Below, piece after piece: positions 35,832 through 44,164 of a stretch of DNA of 64,000 nt. This stretch comes from JAJZGK01 sp035538795 (lineage in GTDB: Bacteria; Pseudomonadota; Alphaproteobacteria; Rhodospirillales; Magnetospirillaceae). Numbering within the stretch: position 1 is the first letter of the stretch; each line of letters starts with the position of its first letter. Location: contig DATLJS010000052.1 of assembly GCA_035538795.1 (NCBI GenBank), forward strand, positions 62,001-126,000, in the 5' to 3' direction. The translations under genes and the position numbers were made by a program. The notes below the pieces were generated by a model, which was given only the letters and a program-made list of their open reading frames with translations, did not search any database and was not told where the DNA came from.

Positions 35832-37838
35832 ATGACCGACAAAACCGCCGCCACCGCCGCCAAAAGCGCCTCTAGCCGAGAGAAACCTTGGCTTTTCCGC
35901 ACTTATTCGGGGCATTCATCGGCGGTGGAAACCAATCGTCTGTTCCGCACGAATCTTTCGCGGGGGCAGACCGGTTTGTCGGTGGCTTTCGACCTGCCGA
36001 CCCAGACCGGCTACGACTCGGACCATGCCCTGGCGCGGGGAGAGGTGGGCAAGGTCGGCGTGCCGATCTGCCATCTGGGCGATATGAGCGCCCTGTTCGA
36101 CGGCATTCCGCTGGACCAGATGAACACCTCGATGACCATCAACGCTCCGGCGCCGTGGCTGCTGTCGCTGTATATCGCCGCCGCCGAGAAGCAAGGCGCC
36201 GCCCGCTCGTCGCTGTCGGGCACCACCCAGAACGACATCATCAAGGAATATCTGTCGCGCGGAACCTACATCTTCCCGCCGGAGCCGTCGCTAAAGCTGA
36301 CCACTGACGTCATCGCCTTCACCTATCGCGAAGTGCCGAAATGGAATCCGATGAACGTCTGTTCCTATCATTTGCAGGAAGCCGGCGCGACGCCGGAACA
36401 GGAGTTGGCCTACGCCCTGGCTACCGCTATCGCCGTGCTGGATCGGGTGAAGGCCTCCGGCCAGGTGCCGACCGCCGCCGAATTCGAGCAGGTGGTGGGC
36501 CGCATCAGCTTCTTCGTCAACGCCGGGATCCGTTTCGTCACCGAACTTTGCAAAATGCGGGCGTTCTGCGAATTGTGGGACGAAATCTGCCGCGAACGCT
36601 ATGGCGTCGAAGACGAAAAGATGCGCCGTTTCCGCTACGGCGTGCAGGTCAATTCTCTGGGGCTGACCGAACAGCAGCCGGAAAACAACGTCTATCGCAT
36701 CCTGCTGGAAATGCTGGCGGTGGTTCTGTCGAAAAACGCCCGCGCCCGCGCCGTGCAGCTTCCCGCCTGGAACGAAGCGCTGGGATTGCCGCGTCCTTGG
36801 GATCAGCAATGGTCGCTACGTTTGCAGCAGATCGTCGCCTATGAAACCGATCTGCTGGAATACGGTGATATTTTCGACGGCTCGGCCGAGATCACCCGCA
36901 AGGTCGAGGAGTTGAAAGCTCAGGCCCGCGAGGAACTGGCCCGCATCGACCAGATGGGCGGCGCCGTGCCTGCCGTCGAATCCAGCTATATGAAGCAGAA
37001 GCTGGTGGAGTCCAACAGCCGTCGTCTGAACGCCATCGAATCCGGCGAGCAGATCGTGGTGGGCGTCAACAAGTTCCCGGAAGGCGCGCCCAGTCCGCTG
37101 ACGGGCGGCGACGGCGCCATCATGACCGTCGACCCGAAGGCCGAGGCCGAGCAGATCGGCAAGATCAAGGCTTGGCGGGAATCCCGCGAGGGCAAAGCCG
37201 CGGCGGCCGCCGTCGAAGCCCTGAAGTCCGCCGCCAAGGAAGGCCGCAACATCATGGAGCCGTCCATCGCCTGCGCCCATGCCGGCGTGACCGGCGGCGA
37301 GTGGGCCGGGGCGTTGCGTGAGGTTTACGGCGAATTCCGCGCCCCCACCGGCGTCGGCCGCGCCGCCGTCCACGGGTCCGGCGACAAGATGAAGGCGGTG
37401 CGCGACAAGGTCGAGACCGTCAGCGGCAAGCTGGGGCGCCGCATCAAAATGCTGGTGGGCAAGCCGGGTTTGGACGGCCACTCCAACGGCGCCGAGCAGA
37501 TCGCCGTGCGTGCCCGCGACGCCGGTCTGGAAGTGGTCTACGAGGGCATCCGCCTGACGCCCGCCCAAATCGTCAATGCCGCCGTCGAAGAAGGCGTGCA
37601 TGTGGTCGGTCTGTCGATCCTGTCCGGCAGCCATGTGCCGCTGGTGACCGAGGTGCTGGAACGCATGAAGGCGGCGGGGTTGGCCGATATTCCGGTGATC
37701 GCCGGCGGCATCATCCCGCCAGAGGATGAAAAGCTGCTGCTGGAGGCCGGCTGCGCCCGCATTTATACGCCCAAGGATTACGATCTGACCGCCATCATGG
37801 GCGACATCGTCGACATCGTCGACGGAAAGGCGGCCTAG
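35832..37838 (+). CDS. ecm: Ethylmalonyl-CoA mutase (B12-dependent)
   Basis: Ecm isomerises ethylmalonyl-CoA to methylsuccinyl-CoA using adenosylcobalamin. The 668-residue protein (ATG at 35832 after GGAG; a GTG 12 bp upstream is possible) has a mutase barrel domain with PWLFRTYSGHSSAVETNRLF and GLSVAFDLPTQTGYDSDHA. A C-terminal B12-binding domain carries the DxHxxG motif in GKPGLDGHSNGAEQ. The adjacent ccr and mcd separate it from methylmalonyl-CoA mutase. Its cofactor need fits the cobalamin genes 6-15 kb away. Confidence 0.94.
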   Translation: MTDKTAATAAKSASSREKPWLFRTYSGHSSAVETNRLFRTNLSRGQTGLSVAFDLPTQTGYDSDHALARGEVGKVGVPICHLGDMSALFDGIPLDQMNTSMTINAPAPWLLSLYIAAAEKQGAARSSLSGTTQNDIIKEYLSRGTYIFPPEPSLKLTTDVIAFTYREVPKWNPMNVCSYHLQEAGATPEQELAYALATAIAVLDRVKASGQVPTAAEFEQVVGRISFFVNAGIRFVTELCKMRAFCELWDEICRERYGVEDEKMRRFRYGVQVNSLGLTEQQPENNVYRILLEMLAVVLSKNARARAVQLPAWNEALGLPRPWDQQWSLRLQQIVAYETDLLEYGDIFDGSAEITRKVEELKAQAREELARIDQMGGAVPAVESSYMKQKLVESNSRRLNAIESGEQIVVGVNKFPEGAPSPLTGGDGAIMTVDPKAEAEQIGKIKAWRESREGKAAAAAVEALKSAAKEGRNIMEPSIACAHAGVTGGEWAGALREVYGEFRAPTGVGRAAVHGSGDKMKAVRDKVETVSGKLGRRIKMLVGKPGLDGHSNGAEQIAVRARDAGLEVVYEGIRLTPAQIVNAAVEEGVHVVGLSILSGSHVPLVTEVLERMKAAGLADIPVIAGGIIPPEDEKLLLEAGCARIYTPKDYDLTAIMGDIVDIVDGKAA

Positions 37839-37878
37839 GAATGGCCGAGGCCCCTCTTTCCTTTTGAGAAAAGGGGGG

Positions 37879-38151
37879 CTATTCCGGCAGGCGGAAATTT
37901 TCTCCGAAGCTGGAATCGTCGGGCAGGAAGAGCGCCCAGCCGCTTTTCTGGTCGATGATTTGGGCATGGGTTTCCAGAATATCCCCGGTGACCAGAACCA
38001 GATCGTCGGCGTCCAAATGCCCGCGAAGCTTTTGGGCGTAGTCTTCGGCCAATTCGCTGTTGTGCAGGCTGGTGACCAGTGCGCGCAGTCCATCCCGGAT
38101 CATGTAGACATGCGTCGGGGGATCGCAGGCAAGATGCAGCGTTCGGATCAT
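37879..38151 (-). CDS. Small conserved-looking hypothetical protein
   Basis: A 90-residue protein (MIRTLHLACDPPTHVYMIRD...) of mixed charge with no signal peptide or membrane helix. Segments such as LDADDLVLVTGDILETHAQI give an alpha/beta look, but I recognise no family. It lies downstream of and opposite to ecm. The codon usage looks like the neighbours'. No strong ribosome site distinguishes the start. Function unknown. Confidence 0.55.
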   Translation of the reverse strand: MIRTLHLACDPPTHVYMIRDGLRALVTSLHNSELAEDYAQKLRGHLDADDLVLVTGDILETHAQIIDQKSGWALFLPDDSSFGENFRLPE

Positions 38152-38201
38152 CAGTCGCGCCCTATCGGTGTTCTATTCGCTTATTATGCGCGAGTTTCTG
38201 C

Positions 38202-38546
38202 TTAATTTTCTATTATGGCGTCGAAGGGGATGCGCCCGTCGCGGTCTTCCACCTCGATCACCCAAAGGTCGGAATCGCGTATGACCTGACGGGAGATGTA
38301 GGCATCCGCCAGGGCTTCCTCCACGGGAACGGTTCCGGTGCCGCGCAGCCAGACCGGCTGGCCGTCGCCCCGGCGCACCTGGGTCAATACCACGAAGCCG
38401 CCGCCCAGCAAGTTCTGTTTGATCAGGATGGCTCCGGCGTCGGGGTCGCCCCGGCGCGCGACCATGGCCGGGATCGCCTGGCTGGCGCAGGCGCAGATGG
38501 CGGCCTGTACCCACAGCTTGGCCTTCAAGCGGGGTTCGCTGGTCAT
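38202..38546 (-). CDS. DUF1491-family protein
   Basis: A 114-residue protein (ATG at 38546, MTSEPRLKAKLWVQAAICAC) with segments AILIKQNLLGGGFVVLTQVR and a C-terminal WVIEVEDRDGRIPFDAIIEN, which match the DUF1491 family of alphaproteobacteria. The family is small, cytosolic and of unknown function, though frequently encoded near tRNA or cell-wall genes. The longer upstream frame runs into the tRNA terminator and is not coding. Confidence 0.85.
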   Translation of the reverse strand: MTSEPRLKAKLWVQAAICACASQAIPAMVARRGDPDAGAILIKQNLLGGGFVVLTQVRRGDGQPVWLRGTGTVPVEEALADAYISRQVIRDSDLWVIEVEDRDGRIPFDAIIEN

Positions 38547-38651
38547 GATGCCGCCTTGCCGATGATTGTAGAACCCTGCATGCCCCCTCCGCGTTCGCCT
38601 TTCGGCGAGGCGGAGATTACTCCGCGTCGGGGCGGAAGAGAAGGTGCGGAA

Positions 38652-38677
38652 ACAACAAAGGCCGCCCGAAGGCGGCC
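38652..38677 (-). terminator. Terminator of tRNA-Val with UUCG tetraloop
   Basis: On the minus strand GGCCGCC-TTCG-GGCGGCC (38677-38660) is followed by TTTGTTGTTT. It lies 14 bp after the encoded CCA of the tRNA. Confidence 0.85.
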
Positions 38678-38691
38678 CGTTGTTCAAGAGA

Positions 38692-38766
38692 TGGTGGGCG
38701 TTGCAGGGATTGAACCTGCGACCCCATCCGTGTGAAGGATGTGCTCTCCCGCTGAGCTAAACGCCC
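38692..38766 (-). tRNA. tRNA-Val (anticodon CAC)
   Basis: On the minus strand the gene begins GGGCGTTTAGCTCAGCGGGA and has the anticodon loop TTCACAC (anticodon CAC). The T arm CAGGTTCAATCCCTG leads into an acceptor stem GGGCGTT/AACGCCC, with discriminator A and an encoded CCA end (38692-38694). All cloverleaf stems pair. It decodes GUG valine codons. A consensus promoter lies upstream and a terminator downstream, so it is a monocistronic unit. Confidence 0.96.
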
Positions 38767-38812
38767 ATCTCTCGGTTCCTGCGAAGCCGTCGGCTCGGCA
38801 AGGAAGGGCCGC

Positions 38813-38841
38813 TTTATACGGGGTGGCGCAAGGGCTGTCAA
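38813..38841 (-). promoter_or_regulatory. Sigma-70-type promoter of tRNA-Val
   Basis: On the minus strand TTGACA (38841-38836) and TATAAA (38818-38813) are separated by exactly 17 bp, ending 47 bp before the mature 5' end of the tRNA. Confidence 0.8.
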
Positions 38842-39050
38842 GCCTGTTGAGCGGCTGCCGCCCGGCGCGTTGAGCGCCCGGGAGTTCCGGCACGGAAAAG
38901 CCTGCCGGATCGGCGTTTCGCATCCGGCTGCCGCGGGACGGGGGTTCTGTGTAATCTTCCGCAATAAAGATTGAGTTGGCCTCCCGGCGGCTTTGTGGCA
39001 GTTTCGCGCCACACCGCAATATATTGATTCCCTGTCGTTCGGCGGAGCCC

Positions 39051-40409
39051 ATGGCCCAGGAAAAAATCGCTGTCATCGTCCTTGCCGCCGGCATGGGCAC
39101 GCGCATGAAGTCCAGTCTGCCCAAAGTGATGCATCCGGTCGCCGGTCGCCCCATGGTCAGCCATCTGCTGGATACCGTGTCGGCGCTGTCTCCGGAAAAG
39201 GTGGTGGTGGTGATCGGGCCCGGCATGGAGGTGATGGAGAAGACCGTCGCTCCGCATCCCTGCGTGGTGCAGACCGACCGTCTGGGCACGGCCCATGCGG
39301 TCGCCCAGGCCCGTGCGCGGCTGGAGGGCTTCGACGGCACGGTGCTGATTCTTTACGGCGATACGCCGCTGATCACCCTGGACACCCTGAAGGCCATGCT
39401 GGCGGTGCGGTCCTCAGCGGCCCGTCCGGCCGTGGTGGTGCTGGGCTTCGAGCCCAGGGACGGCGGCGAGTACGGCCGTCTGGTGGTTGGGGCTTCGGGG
39501 CTGGACGGCATCGTCGAGTTCAAGGACGCCACTCCGGAACAGCGGGCCTTGCCGCTTTGTAATTCCGGCGTCATGGCGGTGGACGGCAAGCGTCTGTTCG
39601 CCCTGATCGACAAGGTCGGCAACAAGAACGCCAAGGCCGAATATTATCTGACCGACATCGTCGCCCTGGCCCGCGCCGAAGGTGCGGCCTGCGGCCATGT
39701 GGAAGGCCATGAGGACGAACTGCTGGGCGTCAATTCCCGTTCCGAGCTGGCGGTGGCCGAGGCTCTGGTGCAAGCGCGCCTGCGCGAAGCGGCCATGGCC
39801 GGGGGCGCGACCCTGAGCGATCCTTCGTCGGTTTACTTTTCCTGGGACACCAAGCTGGGCCGCGACGTCAGCATTGAGCCGAACGTGGTCTTCGCGCCCG
39901 GCGTATCCATCGGCGACAACGTGGAAATCCGCGCCTTCTGTCACTTCGCCGGAGTCTCGGTGGCCGACGGCGTCGTTGTCGGTCCCTTCGCCCGTCTGCG
40001 TCCCGGCGCGGTGATCGGCGAGGGGGCGCATATCGGCAATTTCGTCGAGGTCAAGCAAGCCACGGTCGAGGCCGGCGCCAAGATCAACCACCTGTCCTAT
40101 GTGGGGGACGCCCGCGTCGGCGCCGGGGCCAATGTGGGCGCCGGAACCATCACCTGCAATTACGACGGCTACAACAAACATTTCACCGACATCGGCGCCG
40201 GAGCCTTCATCGGCTCCAACTCGTCGCTGGTGGCGCCGGTGAAGATCGGCGACGGCGCCATTACCGGCGCCGGCTCGGTCATCACCAAAACCGTGTCGCC
40301 CAACGCCCTGGCGGTCGCCAGGGGGGCGCAGATGGAACTGCCCGGCTGGGGCGAGCGTTTCCGCGCCCGCCAGATTCAGGCCAAGGCGGACAAGAGCAGC
40401 AAGGAGTAA
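39051..40409 (+). CDS. glmU: Bifunctional GlmU (GlcNAc-1-P uridyltransferase / GlcN-1-P acetyltransferase)
   Basis: GlmU makes UDP-N-acetylglucosamine for peptidoglycan and lipopolysaccharide. The 452-residue protein (ATG at 39051) has an N-terminal pyrophosphorylase domain with VLAAGMGTRMKSSLPKVMHP (residues about 9-28). The C-terminal left-handed beta-helix acetyltransferase shows hexapeptide repeats such as GEGAHIGNFVEVKQA and the GAGTITCNYDGYNKH motif. It lies 5 bp upstream of glmS on the same strand. Confidence 0.97.
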   Translation: MAQEKIAVIVLAAGMGTRMKSSLPKVMHPVAGRPMVSHLLDTVSALSPEKVVVVIGPGMEVMEKTVAPHPCVVQTDRLGTAHAVAQARARLEGFDGTVLILYGDTPLITLDTLKAMLAVRSSAARPAVVVLGFEPRDGGEYGRLVVGASGLDGIVEFKDATPEQRALPLCNSGVMAVDGKRLFALIDKVGNKNAKAEYYLTDIVALARAEGAACGHVEGHEDELLGVNSRSELAVAEALVQARLREAAMAGGATLSDPSSVYFSWDTKLGRDVSIEPNVVFAPGVSIGDNVEIRAFCHFAGVSVADGVVVGPFARLRPGAVIGEGAHIGNFVEVKQATVEAGAKINHLSYVGDARVGAGANVGAGTITCNYDGYNKHFTDIGAGAFIGSNSSLVAPVKIGDGAITGAGSVITKTVSPNALAVARGAQMELPGWGERFRARQIQAKADKSSKE

Positions 40410-40414
40410 AGGGC

Positions 40415-42235
40415 ATGTGCGGTATCGTCGGCATCATCGGCAAGGCCGAAGTGGCGCCCCTGCTGGTCGAGGGACTGAAGCGGCTGGAATACCGGGGCTA
40501 TGATTCCGCCGGCATCGCCACCTTGGTCAACGGCCATATCGAGCGCCGCCGCGCCCAGGGCAAGCTGGTCAACCTGGAGTCTTTGCTGAAGACGCAGCCG
40601 GTGGCCGGCACCATCGGCATCGGCCATACCCGCTGGGCCACTCACGGCGTTCCCAACGAGGCCAACGCCCATCCCCACGCCACCGAATATGCCGCAGTGG
40701 TTCATAACGGCATCATCGAGAACTATCAGGAACTGCGGGCCGAGCTGATCGAGGCCGGGCATGTCTTCGAAAGCGACACCGACACCGAAGCCGTGGTGCA
40801 GCTGATCAGTTTCTATCTGAAGTGCGGCGAGTCTCCGGAGACGGCCACCGCCAAGACCTTGAAGCGGCTGCAGGGGGCTTTCGCGCTGGGTATCGTCTTC
40901 GCGGGCCGGCAGGACATGATGATCGCCGCACGGCAGGGCAGCCCGCTGGCCATCGGCTATGGCGACGGCGAGATGTATTTGGGCTCCGACGCCCTGGCCC
41001 TGGCGCCGCTGACCCAGAAATTGTCCTATTTGGCCGACGGTGACTGGGCGGTGCTGACCGCCGATTCCGTCACCATCTATGACGCCGACGGCCACGAGGT
41101 GAAGCGCGAAGTGCGCCAAACCGCCTATTCCGGCGCCATGATCGGCAAGGGCGAACACCGCCACTTCATGCACAAGGAAATCTACGAGCAGCCCCAGGTG
41201 ATCGGCGACACGCTGAACACCATGCTCAATCCCTCCAGCCGCACCATCACCTTGAAAGAGATTCCGTTCTCGCTGGAAGGCGTCGAGAAGGTGACGATCA
41301 TCGCCTGCGGCACTTCGTTTTATGCCGGCATGGTCGCCAAATACTGGATTGAGCAGTTGGCCCGCGTGTCGGTGGAGGTGGATATCGCCTCCGAGTTCCG
41401 CTACCGCGCCCCGGCCATGACCAAGGGCGGGTTGGCTCTGTTCATCTCCCAGTCGGGCGAAACCGCCGACACCCTGGCGGCGCTGCGCTATTGCCGCACC
41501 CAGGGGCAACATATCCTGTCCCTGGTCAATGTGCCGGAATCCACCATCGCCCGTGAATCCGACGCGGCTTTGCTGACCCAGGCCGGACCGGAAATCGGCG
41601 TGGCTTCGACCAAGGCCTTCACCACCCAGCTGGTGGCGCTGGCCTGTCTGTCGCTGGCTCTGTCCAAGGCCCGCAAAGCCATCGACCACGAGGCCGAGGC
41701 CCGCCTGTCCCAGGCTCTGGCCTCGCTGCCGGCCCGCGTCGCCGATGTTCTGGCCCACGACGCCAAGCTGCGCCTGATCGCCGAGGATGTCGCCTCGGCC
41801 CGGGACGTGCTCTATCTGGGCCGCGGCACCGCTTATCCGATCGCCCTGGAGGGCGCCCTGAAGCTGAAGGAGATCAGCTATATCCACGCCGAAGGCTATG
41901 CCGCTGGCGAATTGAAGCATGGTCCCATCGCCCTGATCGACGAAAAGGTGCCGGTCATCGTCATCGCTCCCTCGGACGAGTTGTACGAAAAGACCGCCAG
42001 CAACGTCCAGGAAGTGGTGGCGCGCGGCGGCAAGGTAATCTTCCTGTCCGATAAACAGGGGGTAGCCCGTCTGGGCGTCAAAGCGGTGACGGTGGAATTG
42101 CCCAACGTCGATTCCTTCGTCGCCCCCATTCTTTACGCCATTCCGGTGCAGCTGTTGGCCTACCATGTCGCCGTGGCCAAAGGCACCGACGTCGATCAGC
42201 CCCGCAATCTAGCCAAAAGCGTCACGGTGGAATAG
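40415..42235 (+). CDS. glmS: Glutamine--fructose-6-phosphate aminotransferase
   Basis: GlmS makes glucosamine-6-phosphate from fructose-6-phosphate and glutamine. The 606-residue protein has the processed N-terminal nucleophile Cys2 in MCGIVGIIG, the glutaminase segment IGIGHTRWATHGVPNEANAH, and two SIS isomerase domains (ACGTSFYAGMVAKYWIE and LYLGRGTAYPIALEGALKLK). The C-terminus ends in the family AKSVTVE. Cotranscribed with glmU; a terminator lies 85 bp downstream. Confidence 0.97.
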   Translation: MCGIVGIIGKAEVAPLLVEGLKRLEYRGYDSAGIATLVNGHIERRRAQGKLVNLESLLKTQPVAGTIGIGHTRWATHGVPNEANAHPHATEYAAVVHNGIIENYQELRAELIEAGHVFESDTDTEAVVQLISFYLKCGESPETATAKTLKRLQGAFALGIVFAGRQDMMIAARQGSPLAIGYGDGEMYLGSDALALAPLTQKLSYLADGDWAVLTADSVTIYDADGHEVKREVRQTAYSGAMIGKGEHRHFMHKEIYEQPQVIGDTLNTMLNPSSRTITLKEIPFSLEGVEKVTIIACGTSFYAGMVAKYWIEQLARVSVEVDIASEFRYRAPAMTKGGLALFISQSGETADTLAALRYCRTQGQHILSLVNVPESTIARESDAALLTQAGPEIGVASTKAFTTQLVALACLSLALSKARKAIDHEAEARLSQALASLPARVADVLAHDAKLRLIAEDVASARDVLYLGRGTAYPIALEGALKLKEISYIHAEGYAAGELKHGPIALIDEKVPVIVIAPSDELYEKTASNVQEVVARGGKVIFLSDKQGVARLGVKAVTVELPNVDSFVAPILYAIPVQLLAYHVAVAKGTDVDQPRNLAKSVTVE

Positions 42236-42264
42236 GCCGGCAGGGCGTCACTATAGTTGTTGTG

Positions 42265-42304
42265 CCGTGACGAAATAGTTTCATACTCGACGAAATAGTC
42301 TCAT
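42265..42304. repeat. Two-copy 20-bp tandem repeat with palindromic core
   Basis: GACGAAATAGTTTCAT (42269-42284) is repeated as GACGAAATAGTCTCAT (42289-42304), with start-to-start distance 20 bp. The first core GAAATAGTTTC is an inverted repeat. It lies between glmS and its terminator, so it would be in the 3' untranslated RNA or act as a protein site. Function unknown. Confidence 0.6.
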
Positions 42305-42320
42305 CTTCGGTCTGTTTTTG

Positions 42321-42360
42321 ATCCCGGCTCGTGAGTGAACACTGGCCGGGATTTTTTTAT
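42321..42360 (+). terminator. Rho-independent terminator after glmS
   Basis: The stem ATCCCGGC/GCCGGGAT (42321-42328 with 42345-42352) has a 16-nt loop and is followed by TTTTTTT. It ends the glmU-glmS unit. Confidence 0.85.
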
Positions 42361-42597
42361 TACTATGGGCTCATGGTGAGGCTGGTGCGAGGGAGGTAAA
42401 ATAAATTGCGATATACGCGTTTAAATTTACGCATGTTCACCATATGTTCTTATCGTCGCGTTTGGCGGATGTCAGAGGTGTTGGTCAATTCCTTGATTGC
42501 TTGTTGGACGACCTTTGTTTCCACGCCAGACCCTTGATAGAAAAGAGGTATAGACGGAGCGCGGTCAGGATTGGTTTGCCGGTTCGGCGATTGCTGT
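42361..42597. other. Intergenic stretch without recognisable gene
   Basis: Together with the repeat and terminator before it, this forms a 362-bp gap between glmS and the LysR gene. The stretch 42395-42450 is AT-rich. A short open frame at 42444-42695 (plus) runs into the LysR gene and has no ribosome site or protein-like pattern. I see nothing else. Confidence 0.5.
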
Positions 42598-43503
42598 TTA
42601 CGGCTGCGTCCCGCATGTCTCGAACAACAATGCGCGAATCCAGCGATGGCCGGGGTCGCGGTGGGTTCGTTCGTGCCAGGCCGCGACTTTCGTAAAACCG
42701 GGAATTTCCACTGGCGGAGAGAACAAGATCAAGCCCTGGGCGGCGGTCATCAGGCGTTTGGGGGCGACGGCGATCAGGTCGGTGGTTCTCAAGACTTCGA
42801 CCAGCACCAGAAAGCTGGTCACGGACAAGGCGACGCGCCGGCTACGGCCGATTTTGGCCAAGGCCTCGTCGGTGACGCCCCAGAATCTTTCGCCCGTATA
42901 GGACACCAGGGCGTGATTCAGCGAGCAGAAAAGATCAAGAGACAATGTGCCGCCGGAGCCATTGGGGTGATCCTGCCGCAGGGCGCAGACATAACTTTCA
43001 TCGAATAACCGGCGGGCATGCAGGTCGGGCGGTGTGGTTTCCGGCGTCAGCAGCGCCAGATCGAGGTCTCCGTGTTCCAACAGGGTTTGAGCGCGGTCGT
43101 TCTCGACCGGCCGCACCGCCACGCGGATGCCCGGCGCCCGGCGGCTCAAAGCCGACATGAAGGGAACCACGACGGCCTGCAAGGCGTAGTCGGTGGCCGC
43201 CAGGGTGACGGTGAAGCCGGCTGTCGCCGGGTCGAAGACGGACGGCTGCAACAGGGCTTCGATCTCGCTCAACACCAGCTTGACGGGGCCGGCCAGGTCC
43301 AAGGCGCGCTGAGTGGGAACGATGCCCCGCCGGCTGCGGACGAACAAGGGGTCGTCGAAGCTTTCCCGCAGCCGGGTGAGCATGCCGCTGACGGCGGGCT
43401 GAGTCAGCGCCAGCCTGGCGGCGGCACGGGTCACGCTGCCTTCGTCCAGCAAAGTGTCCAGCGTCTTTAGAAGATTGAGATCCAGGCTTTTGATATCGCG
43501 CAT
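42598..43503 (-). CDS. LysR-family transcriptional regulator
   Basis: A 301-residue LysR regulator. The helix-turn-helix lies at about residues 8-65 (LNLLKTLDTLLDEGSVTRAA, then LTQPAVSGMLTRLRESFDDP), followed by a periplasmic-binding-like effector domain. It is divergent from the SRPBCC-DJ-1-OYE genes, with 121 bp between start codons, so it probably controls them. The effector is unknown; an electrophile or quinone would suit the target enzymes. Confidence 0.92.
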   Translation of the reverse strand: MRDIKSLDLNLLKTLDTLLDEGSVTRAAARLALTQPAVSGMLTRLRESFDDPLFVRSRRGIVPTQRALDLAGPVKLVLSEIEALLQPSVFDPATAGFTVTLAATDYALQAVVVPFMSALSRRAPGIRVAVRPVENDRAQTLLEHGDLDLALLTPETTPPDLHARRLFDESYVCALRQDHPNGSGGTLSLDLFCSLNHALVSYTGERFWGVTDEALAKIGRSRRVALSVTSFLVLVEVLRTTDLIAVAPKRLMTAAQGLILFSPPVEIPGFTKVAAWHERTHRDPGHRWIRALLFETCGTQP

Positions 43504-43624
43504 GCTTATGGGTAAAATCCAAAAAGCTGATTTGTCTTATGTCTGTGTATGCCTCATCTATCGGGAAGTCGAGAAAAACGACGCCGCCGTCGTTGTGGCG
43601 CTTGCGTCGAAATGGATGGATGCG

Positions 43625-44137
43625 ATGAGCGAGATTATTTGGCCTGAGCATTATCTGCCGGGTTTGACCGACAATTATGTTTCCAACGAAATCACCGTGG
43701 CCGGATTGAGCGTCGCCGACGTCTGGCCGCAGATTGACAACACTACGGCTTGGCCGACTTATTACGGCAACGCCTCGGAGATTCGTTTTCACGATGGTTC
43801 GGGGCCGACTCTGAGCAAGGGAGCCCGCTTCCGCTTCACCACCTTCGGTTTCCCGGTCGAAGCCGAGGTGACGGAATATGTGCCGCCTGCCGAAGGACAG
43901 CCGGCGCGCGTGGCCTGGCACGGCTGGGTCGAGGGAGACGCCGAACACCGTCTGGACGTCCATCATGCCTGGCTGTTCGAGAATTTGCCGGGCGGCCGGG
44001 TACGGATTCTGACGCAGGAGACCCAGAACGGCAAACCGGCCTGCGATTTGGCCGGCAGCAAACCCAATCCCATGCTGAACGCTCATCAGGACTGGATCGA
44101 CGGTCTTGCCGCCGCTGCCAAGCGGGCCTGTTCCTGA
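43625..44137 (+). CDS. SRPBCC-domain protein
   Basis: A 170-residue cytosolic protein with the SRPBCC (polyketide cyclase/START-like) pattern: a helix-grip fold with segments ITVAGLSVADVWPQIDNTTA, GARFRFTTFGFPVEAEVTEY and a C-terminal amphipathic helix (AHQDWIDGLAAAAKRA). I chose the ATG at 43625 (MSEIIWPEHY); an ATG 9 bp upstream is also possible. It binds an unknown hydrophobic ligand by analogy. First gene of the unit divergent from LysR, 27 bp before the DJ-1 gene. Confidence 0.82.
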   Translation: MSEIIWPEHYLPGLTDNYVSNEITVAGLSVADVWPQIDNTTAWPTYYGNASEIRFHDGSGPTLSKGARFRFTTFGFPVEAEVTEYVPPAEGQPARVAWHGWVEGDAEHRLDVHHAWLFENLPGGRVRILTQETQNGKPACDLAGSKPNPMLNAHQDWIDGLAAAAKRACS

Positions 44138-44164
44138 GCGGATTTTTCTTATGGAGTCTGACCC

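Noticed and set aside
37849..37880. Hairpin GCCCC..GGGGC after ecm as a terminator
   Set aside because: The stem is interrupted and no T-run follows on either strand, so I did not list it.
40376..42166. Long minus-strand open frame opposite glmS
   Set aside because: It is an antisense shadow of a clear GlmS gene. The product is rich in Gly, Gln and His with no recognised motif.
42444..42695. 83-codon plus-strand frame before the LysR gene
   Set aside because: It overlaps the LysR gene's 3' end and has no ribosome site or protein-like features.
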